Of a DNA stretch of 64,000 nucleotides, positions 17,174-25,850 are shown piece after piece. The translations under genes were made by a program, and so were the position numbers. Under the pieces are notes generated by a model that saw only the letters and a program-made list of their open reading frames with translations, searched no databases and was not told the DNA's origin. This DNA is from Pandoraea terrae (GTDB taxonomy: Bacteria > Pseudomonadota > Gammaproteobacteria > Burkholderiales > Burkholderiaceae), in contig NZ_CABPRZ010000003.1 in the NCBI RefSeq assembly GCF_902459695.1, positions 62,001 to 126,000 of the forward strand, read 5' to 3'. How positions within the stretch are numbered: position 1 is the first letter of the stretch; each line of letters begins with the position of its first letter.

Positions 17174-18376
17174 GTGAAGTACTTGCTGCGCGTCTTCGAT
17201 GCCGGTGGCCAGATGCAGACGATCCGCATCGAAGGAGATTCGTCGGCCAGTGCGACCGCTGATGCGCAGTCGCGCGGACTGCGCGTGATATCCGTTGCCG
17301 CCGAAAGCGCAGGAAAGCGGCGCCGGGCCGTCGGGTCGGCGTTGCCGGGTTTGAAATTCAACGTCGACTTGTTTGCCCGCGAGCTGGCCGCATTGCTCGA
17401 CGCCGGTGTCGGTGTGATCGACGCGTTGCGCACCTTGGGCGGCAATGAGCGGCGCGAGGCTTCGGCGAGGATCTATCGCGAGTTGCTGCGGCGATTGGAG
17501 GAAGGGCACGCGCTGTCTACGGCAATCGAATACGCGTCTCCCGTCTTTCCCCCCGTACTGGTCGCCTGCGTCAAGGCCAGCGAACAGACCGGCGGGCTGG
17601 CGGAAAGCTTGCGGCGCTACTCGCACAATAGCGCCACGATGCAGACGTTGCGCTCGCGCGTCGTGGCCGCTGCGATCTACCCGTCGGTATTGCTGGCGGT
17701 TGGCTCGGCGGTCGTGCTGTTCCTGCTGACTTTCCTCGTGCCGCGGTTCGCAACGCTGCTCGAGCGTGGGGGCCGTGACCTGCCGCTGATGTCACGCTGG
17801 CTGATGGCCTGGGGCGGGCTCGTGCACGCGCATGGCATCGAACTTGCGGTGGGATTCGCCGTGACGGTGGTGACGGTGATCCTGGTGCTGCAGCGGCCGG
17901 CGGCGCGCCACTGGATGGTCGACCGATTGCTGGCGCTGCCCGGCATCGGTGCCCACTTCCGGGTCTACCGGCAGTCACAATTCTTCCGCACCTCGGCCAT
18001 GCTGGTCGATGGCGGCATTCCGGCGCTGCAGGCCTTCGATCTTGCGCGCGGCCTCGTCAGCCGCGCCGATCGTGCCGCGCTCGCGGCTGCGATGGATGAT
18101 ATTCGCAATGGCGGAAAAATTTCCGAGTCGTTCCAGGAGCGCGGGCTTGCCAACCCGATTACGTATCGCTTGCTGACGGTGGCTGAGAAGACTGGCGGTC
18201 TCGGTCCCGTCCTCGACAAGATCGCCGCCTTCCAGGAAGCCCATTTGTCGCGCGCGATCGACCTGATCTCGCGCCTGATCGAGCCCGCGATGATGATCTT
18301 TATCGGCATCGTCATCGGCGGAATCGTGGTGCTGATGTATTTGCCGATTTTCGAGCTGGCCTCCAGCGTTCAGTAG
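17174..18376 (+). CDS. gspF: Type II secretion inner-membrane platform protein GspF
   Basis: Polytopic platform protein that couples the ATPase to the pseudopilus, 400 residues. Two T2SSF domains are visible: FARELAALLDAGVGVIDALR with an ETGG-like SEQTGGLAESL, and FFRTSAMLVDGGIPALQAFD with AEKTGGLGPVLDKI. Three long membrane segments occur near residues 170, 220 and 375. I prefer GTG 17174, which has GAGGAG seven bases upstream; a GTG at 17117 overlapping gspG would add 19 residues. It is followed after 7 bp by gspE. Confidence 0.93.
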   Translation: MKYLLRVFDAGGQMQTIRIEGDSSASATADAQSRGLRVISVAAESAGKRRRAVGSALPGLKFNVDLFARELAALLDAGVGVIDALRTLGGNERREASARIYRELLRRLEEGHALSTAIEYASPVFPPVLVACVKASEQTGGLAESLRRYSHNSATMQTLRSRVVAAAIYPSVLLAVGSAVVLFLLTFLVPRFATLLERGGRDLPLMSRWLMAWGGLVHAHGIELAVGFAVTVVTVILVLQRPAARHWMVDRLLALPGIGAHFRVYRQSQFFRTSAMLVDGGIPALQAFDLARGLVSRADRAALAAAMDDIRNGGKISESFQERGLANPITYRLLTVAEKTGGLGPVLDKIAAFQEAHLSRAIDLISRLIEPAMMIFIGIVIGGIVVLMYLPIFELASSVQ

Positions 18377-18383
18377 GTGTGTC

Positions 18384-20087
18384 ATGGACGAGATCAGTCT
18401 GATCCAGGAATCGCGCAGCGCCCGCTACCGGGACGCGCTGCACGCGCTTGGCGAGCGCTACGGGTCACGGCTGCGCGCGCTTGAAGCGCTGCCCGAGCAT
18501 TTCGCGATCGAGGTCGACGAGGTCGTCGCGCAATTGGCGGCGGAATTCCGGATGACGCCGATCACGATCCGCGAAATGCATCAGCGCGAACCGGATTTCG
18601 AAGTCCTTCCGTTTGTCGAAGCCGCGATGCGCCTGTGCGTGGGCTTTCAGGACGGCGCGGGCCTGCTGTTCGTGATCGCCGATCCGCTCGATGCGCGCAC
18701 GCGCGGCTACGTCGACCAGCGCATGCGTGCGCGGCCAACCGTGCCGTATCGATGGTCGCTCGCGAGCGTGGGCGATATGAACGCCTATCTTGCCGCGCGG
18801 GAGAAGGATGTCCGAGCCATGGACACGCTGGCCCTCGACGCGGCCATCCAGCGCAAGAGTGAAATTTCCGCGCTGGCGCTGACCTTGCAAGGGATCAGTC
18901 ACGATGACAGTCCTATCGTGCGCCTGCTCAACTCGACGATTTACGACGCGCTGAAAATGCAGGCCAGCGACATTCATCTGGAGTGCCGCACCAACGGACT
19001 GACGATCAAATGCCGCATCGATGGCGTGTTGAACGTCGTGGGGAGGGCGGACGGACGCGACGTGGCCGATCAGGTCCTGTCGCGCCTGAAGGTGATTTCG
19101 GAACTCGACATCTCCGAGCGGCGCGTGCCGCAGGATGGGCGCTTCAAGGCGCATTACGCCGGCCGGGACATCGATTTTCGCGTCTCGATCATGCCGAACC
19201 TGTTCGGCGAGGATGCCGTGCTGCGTATTCTCGACCGCTACCAACTGTCCCAGGCGTCGGGCGCCCTGACGCTTGAGACACTCGGCTTCCAGGACGTCGA
19301 CATGCACTTCATGCGTACCGTGGCGGCGATGCCTTACGGCATGTTGCTCGTGACCGGGCCGACCGGTAGCGGCAAGACGACGACGCTGTACGCCATTCTG
19401 ACCGAGATCAATGACGGACTCGACAAGATCGTGACGATCGAAGATCCGGTCGAGTACCAGTTGGGCGATATTTTGCAGATACCCGTCAACGAGGCCAAGG
19501 GACTGACGTTCGCCCGCGGACTGCGGTCCATTCTGCGGCACGATCCCGACAAGATCATGGTCGGTGAAATCCGCGACCCTGAAACCGCGCAGATCGCCGT
19601 TCAAGCCGCGCTGACGGGGCACCAGGTCTTTACGACTGTCCATGCCAACAACGTATTCGATGTGATCGGCCGCTTCACCAACATGGGCGTCGATTCCTAC
19701 AGCTTCGTGTCGGCCTTGAACGGCGTCATCGCCCAACGTCTGGTGCGTCAGTGCTGTCCGGAGTGTGCGGTCGAGGAGCCGGTCGATGATGACGCCCTGG
19801 TTCGTTCGGGCATCGATCCCGACGCGGCGCGGGCCTTCCGCTTCCGGCGAGGTATCGGATGTGCCGCCTGTCGCGGCACCGGGTATCGCGGTCGCCGCGC
19901 CATTGCGGAAGCCTTGCGCATGAATGACGAATTGCGCCAACTGCTGTCGGAGCGCGCACCGCTTGGGCACATCAAGAGCGCCGCGCTGCGTTACGGCATG
20001 ACCAACTTGCGCAGCGCTGCCGTTTGCCTGCTCAGCAGAGGCGAAACCACACTCGAGGAGATCAATCGTGTCACGATCGCCGACTAG
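18384..20087 (+). CDS. gspE: Secretion ATPase GspE/PilB type
   Basis: Cytoplasmic hexameric ATPase powering pseudopilus growth, 567 residues. An N-terminal domain (about 1-140) binds the platform. The catalytic core has Walker A GPTGSGKTTT near residue 325, the Asp box TIEDPVEYQLG, Walker B IMVGEIRDPETAQIAVQAAL and the His box TGHQVFTTVHANN. A zinc-binding tetracysteine element follows (CCPEC near 457, then GCAACRGTGYRGRRA), typical of GspE and PilB. Its stop overlaps the next gene by 20 bases. PilM-type neighbours suggest it works in a hybrid machine. Confidence 0.93.
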   Translation: MDEISLIQESRSARYRDALHALGERYGSRLRALEALPEHFAIEVDEVVAQLAAEFRMTPITIREMHQREPDFEVLPFVEAAMRLCVGFQDGAGLLFVIADPLDARTRGYVDQRMRARPTVPYRWSLASVGDMNAYLAAREKDVRAMDTLALDAAIQRKSEISALALTLQGISHDDSPIVRLLNSTIYDALKMQASDIHLECRTNGLTIKCRIDGVLNVVGRADGRDVADQVLSRLKVISELDISERRVPQDGRFKAHYAGRDIDFRVSIMPNLFGEDAVLRILDRYQLSQASGALTLETLGFQDVDMHFMRTVAAMPYGMLLVTGPTGSGKTTTLYAILTEINDGLDKIVTIEDPVEYQLGDILQIPVNEAKGLTFARGLRSILRHDPDKIMVGEIRDPETAQIAVQAALTGHQVFTTVHANNVFDVIGRFTNMGVDSYSFVSALNGVIAQRLVRQCCPECAVEEPVDDDALVRSGIDPDAARAFRFRRGIGCAACRGTGYRGRRAIAEALRMNDELRQLLSERAPLGHIKSAALRYGMTNLRSAAVCLLSRGETTLEEINRVTIAD

Positions 20088-20991
20088 TACCCTTGCCATT
20101 GGAATTGGCGCGTGCGATCTGGCCATTGGCACGCATCATTCCCGACTGTGGCACGCGTGGCAGCGGATGCGGCGCGGGCATGCCCCGGCGTCCTCCGCAA
20201 CACTTCCGCGCGAACCAGACGCGCCGCAGCGCGGAACCCCCGGCGCGGATGTCACGTTCGCCATGGACGAAGCGCTGCGTTTCACAGAACCGGGCGCACT
20301 CGAAGTCCTTGGCCGGGGCTTGGCCAGCGTAACAGGCGCGCCGGACAAACAGCGCGGATCGCCACGGCGAGCCTTCATCGTCCTCGACGATGCCTGGGCG
20401 CATCACGCGATCCTGCGCGGCGATTTTCGCAGTGTGCGCACGCGCGAACTCGGCGATATCACGTTGGCGTATTTCGCCGACACGTTTGGTCTCGACGCCG
20501 GGGCGATCCTGACCCGATGGCAACTGCAGCGTGGCGGGCGAGCGCTCTTTGCCAGTGCGATGTCACGCTCGCTTCACGACGGCATTCTCGAGGTCAGTGC
20601 TGCCGCACATGTCGATGTGAAGCACCTCACTGTCGGACTCCCTGAGTGTCTGGACCAAGTCCGGCGTGGGGTCGACGACCACAAGGCACTGCTGCTCGTG
20701 GTGACCGAAACCCTCTTGCAGGTCGTCGCGGCGGACCATGGCCGCTGGGCTGCCTACGACGCACAGCGCCTCTTTGCCGACGATGCGGCGGACGCCGCGC
20801 GGCTCGTCGGCATCGTCGACCACGTGCTCGAGCGCTCGTCGATGAGGCAGCAGGAAGACGGCAAGGTTTACCTCTGCGGGCTTGCGGTCGACCCGGCGCC
20901 GTTCCAGGAACGATTTTCCGGCGCGCTTCAACTGCCGGCATTTGCAACGGCTGATCCGCCCGCGGTCCGCCTGATGGGGTTAGCGCAATGA
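20068..20991 (+). CDS. PilM/GspL-like cytoplasmic assembly protein
   Basis: A 307-residue soluble protein in the place of PilM. GTG 20068 has GAGGAG five bases upstream inside the end of gspE. Recognisable pieces are FIVLDDAWAHHAILRGDF, resembling the GspL/PilM actin-like fold (a conserved L-D-D-x-x-x-x-x strand), and the later ALLLVVTETLLQVVAADHG and KVYLCGLAVDP. No membrane segment is seen, unlike GspL. The following genes look like PilN, PilO and PilP, so I read it as the cytoplasmic ring component of an alignment complex. Assignment rests on gene order as much as on sequence. Confidence 0.6.
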   Translation: MSRSPTSTLAIGIGACDLAIGTHHSRLWHAWQRMRRGHAPASSATLPREPDAPQRGTPGADVTFAMDEALRFTEPGALEVLGRGLASVTGAPDKQRGSPRRAFIVLDDAWAHHAILRGDFRSVRTRELGDITLAYFADTFGLDAGAILTRWQLQRGGRALFASAMSRSLHDGILEVSAAAHVDVKHLTVGLPECLDQVRRGVDDHKALLLVVTETLLQVVAADHGRWAAYDAQRLFADDAADAARLVGIVDHVLERSSMRQQEDGKVYLCGLAVDPAPFQERFSGALQLPAFATADPPAVRLMGLAQ

Positions 20992-21518
20992 TGCCGCACC
21001 TGACCATAGATTTCGCCCGGCGCCACGCCATCGTGCCGGCGGCCGGCGTGTTGCTGCTCATCATTGCCAGCGTATGGCTGATGGTGAGCGCCGCAATGAT
21101 GTGGATTGTCGGCCAGAACAATGAGTTTGCCCGCAACGAGTTCGAGGCCGTCGACAACCATCATGCCGTGCCGAAACGCCAAGCGCCGACCGCGCCGGCG
21201 CCGGGCGCCGAGTTGGCGGCCAAGCAGAGCCAGGCGGTCATGCGCGAGTTGACCGTGCCGTGGCAGGAACTGCTGTCGATCGTCGAGAGTTACGCCGGGC
21301 GCGACGTTGCGCTGATTGGCATCGACCAGAATCCCGCGCAGGGCCAGCTTCGTATTACGGCTGAAGCCAAGGACGCCGACGCGATGATCGCCTACCTGAA
21401 GTATTTGCAGCGCAGCACCTTGCTGCGCGAGGCTGTGCTGAATACGCATGTGGTGGAGACAACCGTTCCGGGTACGCCCATCCGTTTTCAGATCACCGCG
21501 GTGTGGAGGAAGCCATGA
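20988..21518 (+). CDS. PilN-like inner-membrane alignment protein
   Basis: A 176-residue bitopic protein with a short cytoplasmic N-terminus, one membrane helix (VPAAGVLLLIIASVWLMVSA) and a periplasmic part ending in a ferredoxin-like domain: LTVPWQELLSIVESYAGRDV, ALIGIDQNPAQGQLRITAEA and AMIAYLKYLQRSTLLREAVL match the PilN/GspL-C pattern. ATGA overlaps at both ends couple it to its neighbours. It should pair with the next gene product to link ATPase platform and secretin. Confidence 0.72.
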   Translation: MMPHLTIDFARRHAIVPAAGVLLLIIASVWLMVSAAMMWIVGQNNEFARNEFEAVDNHHAVPKRQAPTAPAPGAELAAKQSQAVMRELTVPWQELLSIVESYAGRDVALIGIDQNPAQGQLRITAEAKDADAMIAYLKYLQRSTLLREAVLNTHVVETTVPGTPIRFQITAVWRKP

Positions 21519-22072
21519 GCACCGGACAGGACCTGCTGCTGACCCTTCGTTTCGAATTGCGGCGCCTGTTCGGCGTACCGGGTTTGCTCGGCAGCGTGTT
21601 GCTCGCGGCGGGATTGGCGATGTGGTTCGCCATTCCCGTGGTCGAGTCGAGTACGCGCGTACTGCTCGAGCGCACGCGGCTCGCGCATCTTGAACGGCTT
21701 CATGCCAGCGAACGCGTGCTGGTATCAACCAACGCGTGGTCGCCGGACAAGCTGCCGGGACTTTTCCCGGTCTTCACGCAAAGCGGCAACGACATTGACG
21801 TCATTTTCGAGCAAGCCAGGCAGAGCAATCTCACGCTCGGCTCCGCGCAATACCAGATCGTGGCAGACCGAAGTGGGCAATTCACCCACTATCAGGTGCT
21901 GCTGCCGGTCAAGGACCGGTACGGCGTGATTCGACGCTTCGTCGCATTGGTTCTCAATAACGTGCCTAATGCCGCGCTGCAGGAAATTCATGTCGAAAGG
22001 CCGGCGGTGGACGGTGACGTCCTTGAGGCGTCGATCCGTTTCGATCTCATCTACCGGACGAGCGGGCCATGA
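21515..22072 (+). CDS. PilO-like inner-membrane alignment protein
   Basis: A 185-residue bitopic protein: one membrane segment (GLLGSVLLAAGLAMWFAIPV), a coiled-coil-like stretch (ESSTRVLLERTRLAHLERLH) and a periplasmic ferredoxin-like domain (DIDVIFEQARQSNLTLGSAQ, later FVALVLNNVPNAALQEIHVE). The ATG at 21515 has GGAGGA upstream and overlaps the previous stop. It is a GspM/PilO counterpart by layout and position; sequence similarity alone is weak. Confidence 0.65.
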   Translation: MSTGQDLLLTLRFELRRLFGVPGLLGSVLLAAGLAMWFAIPVVESSTRVLLERTRLAHLERLHASERVLVSTNAWSPDKLPGLFPVFTQSGNDIDVIFEQARQSNLTLGSAQYQIVADRSGQFTHYQVLLPVKDRYGVIRRFVALVLNNVPNAALQEIHVERPAVDGDVLEASIRFDLIYRTSGP

Positions 22073-22677
22073 AACGCACCTTCTCTACACCGACGCTCAT
22101 TTCGGCCGCGATCGCGGGCATCGCAATCGCCGCGCTCGGCTATTGGATCGCGCTGCCGGGCATGCATCAGTCAAGTGCCGTTGCCGCGGTTCGATTACCC
22201 GCCGCCGCCAGACATATCGCGTCGGGTACGGCGGCGTTGGTGCCACCGGCCACGCGGCAGGCGTCGCAGCCCGCAGTACCCGACGCGGCGGGGGGCGCCG
22301 ATGCAATGACGCCGCAGCAAAAGCTTGCCTCCTTGCGGACACCGCTGTCTCCCGAATCGGCCAGCGATCCTTTCACCGTTTCGTCGTGGCTGCCGCCGCC
22401 ACCGCCGCCGCCCCCGGCGCCGGCGCCCGTGCCCGAGGTAAAGCCCGCGCCGACGGCGCCGCCCCTGCCATTCGCATACGTGGGTGCGCAGAACCGCGAT
22501 ACCGACAAGCCACGCGTCTTCCTCAGCAGCGGGGATCGTCTGCTGATTGTGTCTCCAGGCGAGATGATCGACGGGCAGTATCGAATTGAGTCGATCAGTG
22601 CCACGGGGGTGGTCTTCACCTATTTGCCGCTCAATGAGAAGCAAGTCATGTCCATTCAGGGCGAGGGAGCAAAATAA
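22069..22677 (+). CDS. PilP/GspC-like periplasmic connector
   Basis: A 202-residue protein with an N-terminal membrane anchor (LISAAIAGIAIAALGYWIAL), a long Pro/Ala-rich linker with a run of prolines near residue 108, and a C-terminal HR-like beta domain (FAYVGAQNRDTDKPRVFLSS, GDRLLIVSPGEMIDGQYRIE, VVFTYLPLNEKQVMSIQ). This is the layout of PilP and GspC, which contact the secretin. It overlaps its upstream gene by ATGA and its stop is directly followed by the secretin ATG. Confidence 0.75.
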   Translation: MKRTFSTPTLISAAIAGIAIAALGYWIALPGMHQSSAVAAVRLPAAARHIASGTAALVPPATRQASQPAVPDAAGGADAMTPQQKLASLRTPLSPESASDPFTVSSWLPPPPPPPPAPAPVPEVKPAPTAPPLPFAYVGAQNRDTDKPRVFLSSGDRLLIVSPGEMIDGQYRIESISATGVVFTYLPLNEKQVMSIQGEGAK

Positions 22678-24921
22678 ATGAAACCTTCACTCAGCCGTCA
22701 TCCGCCCTGCAAACCCAGGCCCTCGGCTTTGGCGCAAGGTGTTGCGTGCGCCCTGGCCGTGCTTGTGCTCGGGGGATGCGCGACCACCAATCTGAACGAG
22801 ATGCGCGAGGCCAGCAAGCGCGAACCGACCAACGCCAAGACGCAGATGGACTATCTGCGCGAGCGCGAGAAAGAGGCGAACGCCGTGCTGGATGAGGCCG
22901 ACCGGTTGCGCGAAGCGAACCAGTTCGACGAAGCCGTGCTCAAGCTCATGGTGGCAAGCAAGATCGATCCGACCAGCGAGCGCGGCCGGATCATCGGCGC
23001 CGCGATCGACCGTGACCGGCGTGACCTTGTGATCCTGTTGGAAGCCGAACGGATGATCAAACGCGGCTCCTACGACAACGCCAGTGCGAGCGTCGATCGG
23101 GTGCTCGCCGGAAACCCCGCCAATGTTCAAGCGCTGCGGCTATATCGTGAAATTGGCGAGAAACGCCGTTTGCAGCGGGCCGCCAAGGAAGAGAAGGACG
23201 CAGCGGCGTCGATCATGCACAAGCCGGTCACGCTGCAGTTTCGCGATGCCAACGTCCGCATGGTGTTTGAGGCGCTCGCGCGCACGACGGGTTTGAACGT
23301 CATTTTCGACCGCGACGTGCGCCCGGACCTGAAGACGACCATCTTCGTGACGAACGCCGCGCTGGATAGCACGGTCGACATGATCCTGATGCAAAACCAG
23401 CTCGACAAGAAGGTGATGAATGCGGACACGCTGTTCATCTACCCGGCCACCCCGGCGAAGCAGCAGGAGTACCAGGACCTGAAAGTCCGCACCTTCCAAT
23501 TGTCGAACGTCGACGCGAAGCAGATCCAGGCGCTCCTCAAGAGCCTGTTGAAGATCAAGGAAGTGGTGATCGACGAGCGCGCCAATTCGGTATCGATCCG
23601 GGCCACGCCCGAGACGATTCAGGTGGCCGAACGCATGATCATGGCGCATGACTTGCCAGAGCCCGAGGTGATGCTCGAAGTCGAGGTGCTCGAGGTATCG
23701 CGCGATCGGATGTCCGATCTCGGTATCGACTGGCCGAGCAGCTTCACGATGGGCACGCCGAGCAGTGTCGGTACGTGGGGCGCGCTGCACCACCTGCACG
23801 CGAATGACTTGAACGTGAGTGGCTTGTCCGCGACGGCGAATTTCAAGCTGACCGATACCGATGCGAACCTGCTGGCGAGCCCGCGTATCCGCACCCGCAA
23901 CAAGGAAAAGGCCAAGATCCTGATCGGCGACAAGGTGCCTGTCATTTCGAGTTCGAGTGTGCCCAGCACCAGCGGCCCGGCCTATTCCCAGTCGATCCAG
24001 TACCTCGATGTCGGCATCAAGCTCGAGGTCGAACCGCAGGTGTACCGGGACAACGAAGTCGGCATCAAGATGAACCTCGAGGTCAGCAATATTACGCAGA
24101 CGATCTCGACGAGCAACTCCCAGAGCGGGCTGAGCTCGCTCGCCTACCAGATCGGCACACGGAGCGCTTCGACCAGCCTGCGCCTGAAGGATGGCGAGAC
24201 GCAGATTCTCGGCGGCCTGATCCAGGATGAAGATCGCGACGCGGCGAACAAGATTCCCGGCCTGGGCCAGCTGCCCGTGCTCGGACGGCTGTTCTCGAAT
24301 CACAACGGCGACCACAAAAAGACTGAGATCGTGCTGCAGATCACGCCGCACATCGTGCGGGGGCAAATGGCGGCGGATCCCGACACGCGCGAGGTTTGGT
24401 CAGGCACTGACAGCAACGTTCGTACGGAGCAGTTGCTGCTCGAGCCGCCTGCTGCATCCACGAGCGGCGTTCCCGTCGTCGCGGTGGCACCCGTGACGCC
24501 AGGCAATGTCGGCGGCGGTGGCGGCGACGCGAATGCCGCGGCAAGCGCGAAGAGCGCGGCGCCCGAAGCGCCCGCCCAGGCGCCGGCAGGCGGCGCATTC
24601 GGCGTGGCGCCCGTGGCGCCGCGCACGACCCCGCCGCCGTCCCCCTATGGCGGCAAGTTCATCACGACGGTGCCGCCACCGGCGTCGGCAGCAGGGTCTG
24701 CGGCGGTCGCACCTGCCGCCGCGCCGGCGGCTGCACCGGCACCGGCACCGGCAGAAGCGGCTGATGCGGGTCCGGGGGCCACGGTGACACCCGTGGCACC
24801 ACCGGCGGCGACGCCTGCAACGCCGGTCGCGCCGCCGGCGCCGCCACCGATCCTGCCGGCGCAACCGACCGACATGCCAAGCGAGAATCCGCTGCATGCG
24901 ATTCCCGTGGAGTCGAATTGA
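22678..24921 (+). CDS. gspD: Lipoprotein secretin, GspD/MshL-like
   Basis: Outer-membrane channel of the secretion system, 747 residues. The signal ends LAVLVLGGCATT, a lipobox, so it is probably lipid-anchored. Residues about 40-170 are helical and TPR-like (ANQFDEAVLKLMVASKIDPT). A periplasmic N domain follows (VTLQFRDANVRMVFEALART), then an N1-type domain (NVDAKQIQALLKSLLKIKEV) and the secretin core with VMLEVEVLEVSRDRMSDLGI, LLASPRIRTRNKEKAKILIG and GLIQDEDRDAANKIPGLGQL. The last 150 residues are almost only Ala, Pro, Gly and Val. The lipid anchor could remove the need for a pilotin. It lacks the full N0-N3 set of classical GspD. Confidence 0.92.
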   Translation: MKPSLSRHPPCKPRPSALAQGVACALAVLVLGGCATTNLNEMREASKREPTNAKTQMDYLREREKEANAVLDEADRLREANQFDEAVLKLMVASKIDPTSERGRIIGAAIDRDRRDLVILLEAERMIKRGSYDNASASVDRVLAGNPANVQALRLYREIGEKRRLQRAAKEEKDAAASIMHKPVTLQFRDANVRMVFEALARTTGLNVIFDRDVRPDLKTTIFVTNAALDSTVDMILMQNQLDKKVMNADTLFIYPATPAKQQEYQDLKVRTFQLSNVDAKQIQALLKSLLKIKEVVIDERANSVSIRATPETIQVAERMIMAHDLPEPEVMLEVEVLEVSRDRMSDLGIDWPSSFTMGTPSSVGTWGALHHLHANDLNVSGLSATANFKLTDTDANLLASPRIRTRNKEKAKILIGDKVPVISSSSVPSTSGPAYSQSIQYLDVGIKLEVEPQVYRDNEVGIKMNLEVSNITQTISTSNSQSGLSSLAYQIGTRSASTSLRLKDGETQILGGLIQDEDRDAANKIPGLGQLPVLGRLFSNHNGDHKKTEIVLQITPHIVRGQMAADPDTREVWSGTDSNVRTEQLLLEPPAASTSGVPVVAVAPVTPGNVGGGGGDANAAASAKSAAPEAPAQAPAGGAFGVAPVAPRTTPPPSPYGGKFITTVPPPASAAGSAAVAPAAAPAAAPAPAPAEAADAGPGATVTPVAPPAATPATPVAPPAPPPILPAQPTDMPSENPLHAIPVESN

Positions 24922-24924
24922 GCC

Positions 24925-25455
24925 ATGGCTTCGGTATTCCACTCGGCGCGGCGGTGCGGTCGCTGTCTATCGGGCGGCCGCGCCGGTGTGCGCGGCTTCA
25001 CCCTGATCGAGTTGATGATCACGCTCGCGCTCGTCGGCATTCTCGCGCTCGGCATCATGCCGTTTTCCGAGTTGATCGTGCAGCGGCAGAAGGAGCAGGA
25101 GCTCAGGGTCGCATTGCGCGAAATCCGCACCGCGCTCGACGCCTTCAAGGAAGCGAGCGACTTCGGCAATATCGAAAGGCAGCCGGACGCGTCGGGCTAT
25201 CCGCCGACGCTGTCCCTGCTCGTGGCCGGCGTCAAGGATGCCAAGGACCCCAACGGCGCCATGATGTACTTTTTGCGGCGCGTGCCCGCCGATCCCTTCT
25301 TCACCGGCGATCCGGCGACGCCGTCGGAGGAGCAATGGAACACGCGCGCCTATGCCAGTCCTCCAGACGATCCGCAAGGCGGCGCCGATGTGTTCGACGT
25401 GACGTCGAAATCGGAGGGTGTCGGCATGAACGGCATTCCCTACAAACAGTGGTGA
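24925..25455 (+). CDS. Pseudopilin
   Basis: A 176-residue prepilin-like protein. A 24-residue basic leader ends VRG, followed by FTLIELMITLALVGILALGI with Glu at mature position 5. The C-terminal domain includes ELRVALREIRTALDAFKEAS and VPADPFFTGDPATPSEEQW, a GspG-like layout (processing helix, then PxDPF). It starts four bases after the secretin stop. It probably forms part of the pseudopilus, as a minor or second major subunit. Confidence 0.85.
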   Translation: MASVFHSARRCGRCLSGGRAGVRGFTLIELMITLALVGILALGIMPFSELIVQRQKEQELRVALREIRTALDAFKEASDFGNIERQPDASGYPPTLSLLVAGVKDAKDPNGAMMYFLRRVPADPFFTGDPATPSEEQWNTRAYASPPDDPQGGADVFDVTSKSEGVGMNGIPYKQW

Positions 25456-25463
25456 GGTGCATC

Positions 25464-25850
25464 ATGATGCCCGCTAACCGGCGTGGCCGCCGCGGCTTTA
25501 CCCTGATCGAGTTGATGGTCGTCCTGGCGATCATCGGCTCGTTGCTGACCATCGCGCTGCCGCATTACTTTCATAGCATCGAACGGGGCAAGGCGCAGGT
25601 GGAGCGGCAGAATCTCGCGGTGATGCGAGACGCGATCGACAAATACTACGGAGACAACGGAGAGTACCCGCAAACGCTCAATGATCTCGTAAGCAAGCGT
25701 TACTTACGTAGTATCCCGGAGGATCCGGTCAGCGGCAACGCCGACTGGGCCATCATTGCGCCGCCGGATAACACCAAGACCGGCGTGTATGACGTGGGGC
25801 CGGCGACTGCCTCGGCGGTTCCGGCCGCCGAGGCGGCGGTGCAAAAATGA
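25464..25850 (+). CDS. Pseudopilin, GspG-like
   Basis: A 128-residue prepilin-like protein with an 11-residue leader (RRGRRG) and mature start FTLIELMVVLAIIGSLLTIA with Glu5. The C-terminal part is a short GspG-like fold: AQVERQNLAVMRDAIDKYYG, YPQTLNDLVSKRYLRSIPED and PVSGNADWAI. The start at 25464 has GAGGTG upstream; a second ATG follows directly. It overlaps the next gene by ATGA. Confidence 0.85.
   Translation: MMPANRRGRRGFTLIELMVVLAIIGSLLTIALPHYFHSIERGKAQVERQNLAVMRDAIDKYYGDNGEYPQTLNDLVSKRYLRSIPEDPVSGNADWAIIAPPDNTKTGVYDVGPATASAVPAAEAAVQK

Noticed and set aside
24480-24900. Tandem DNA repeats within the secretin gene
   Set aside because: This is codon-level low complexity from the Ala/Pro-rich tail, in frame throughout, with no regular unit.
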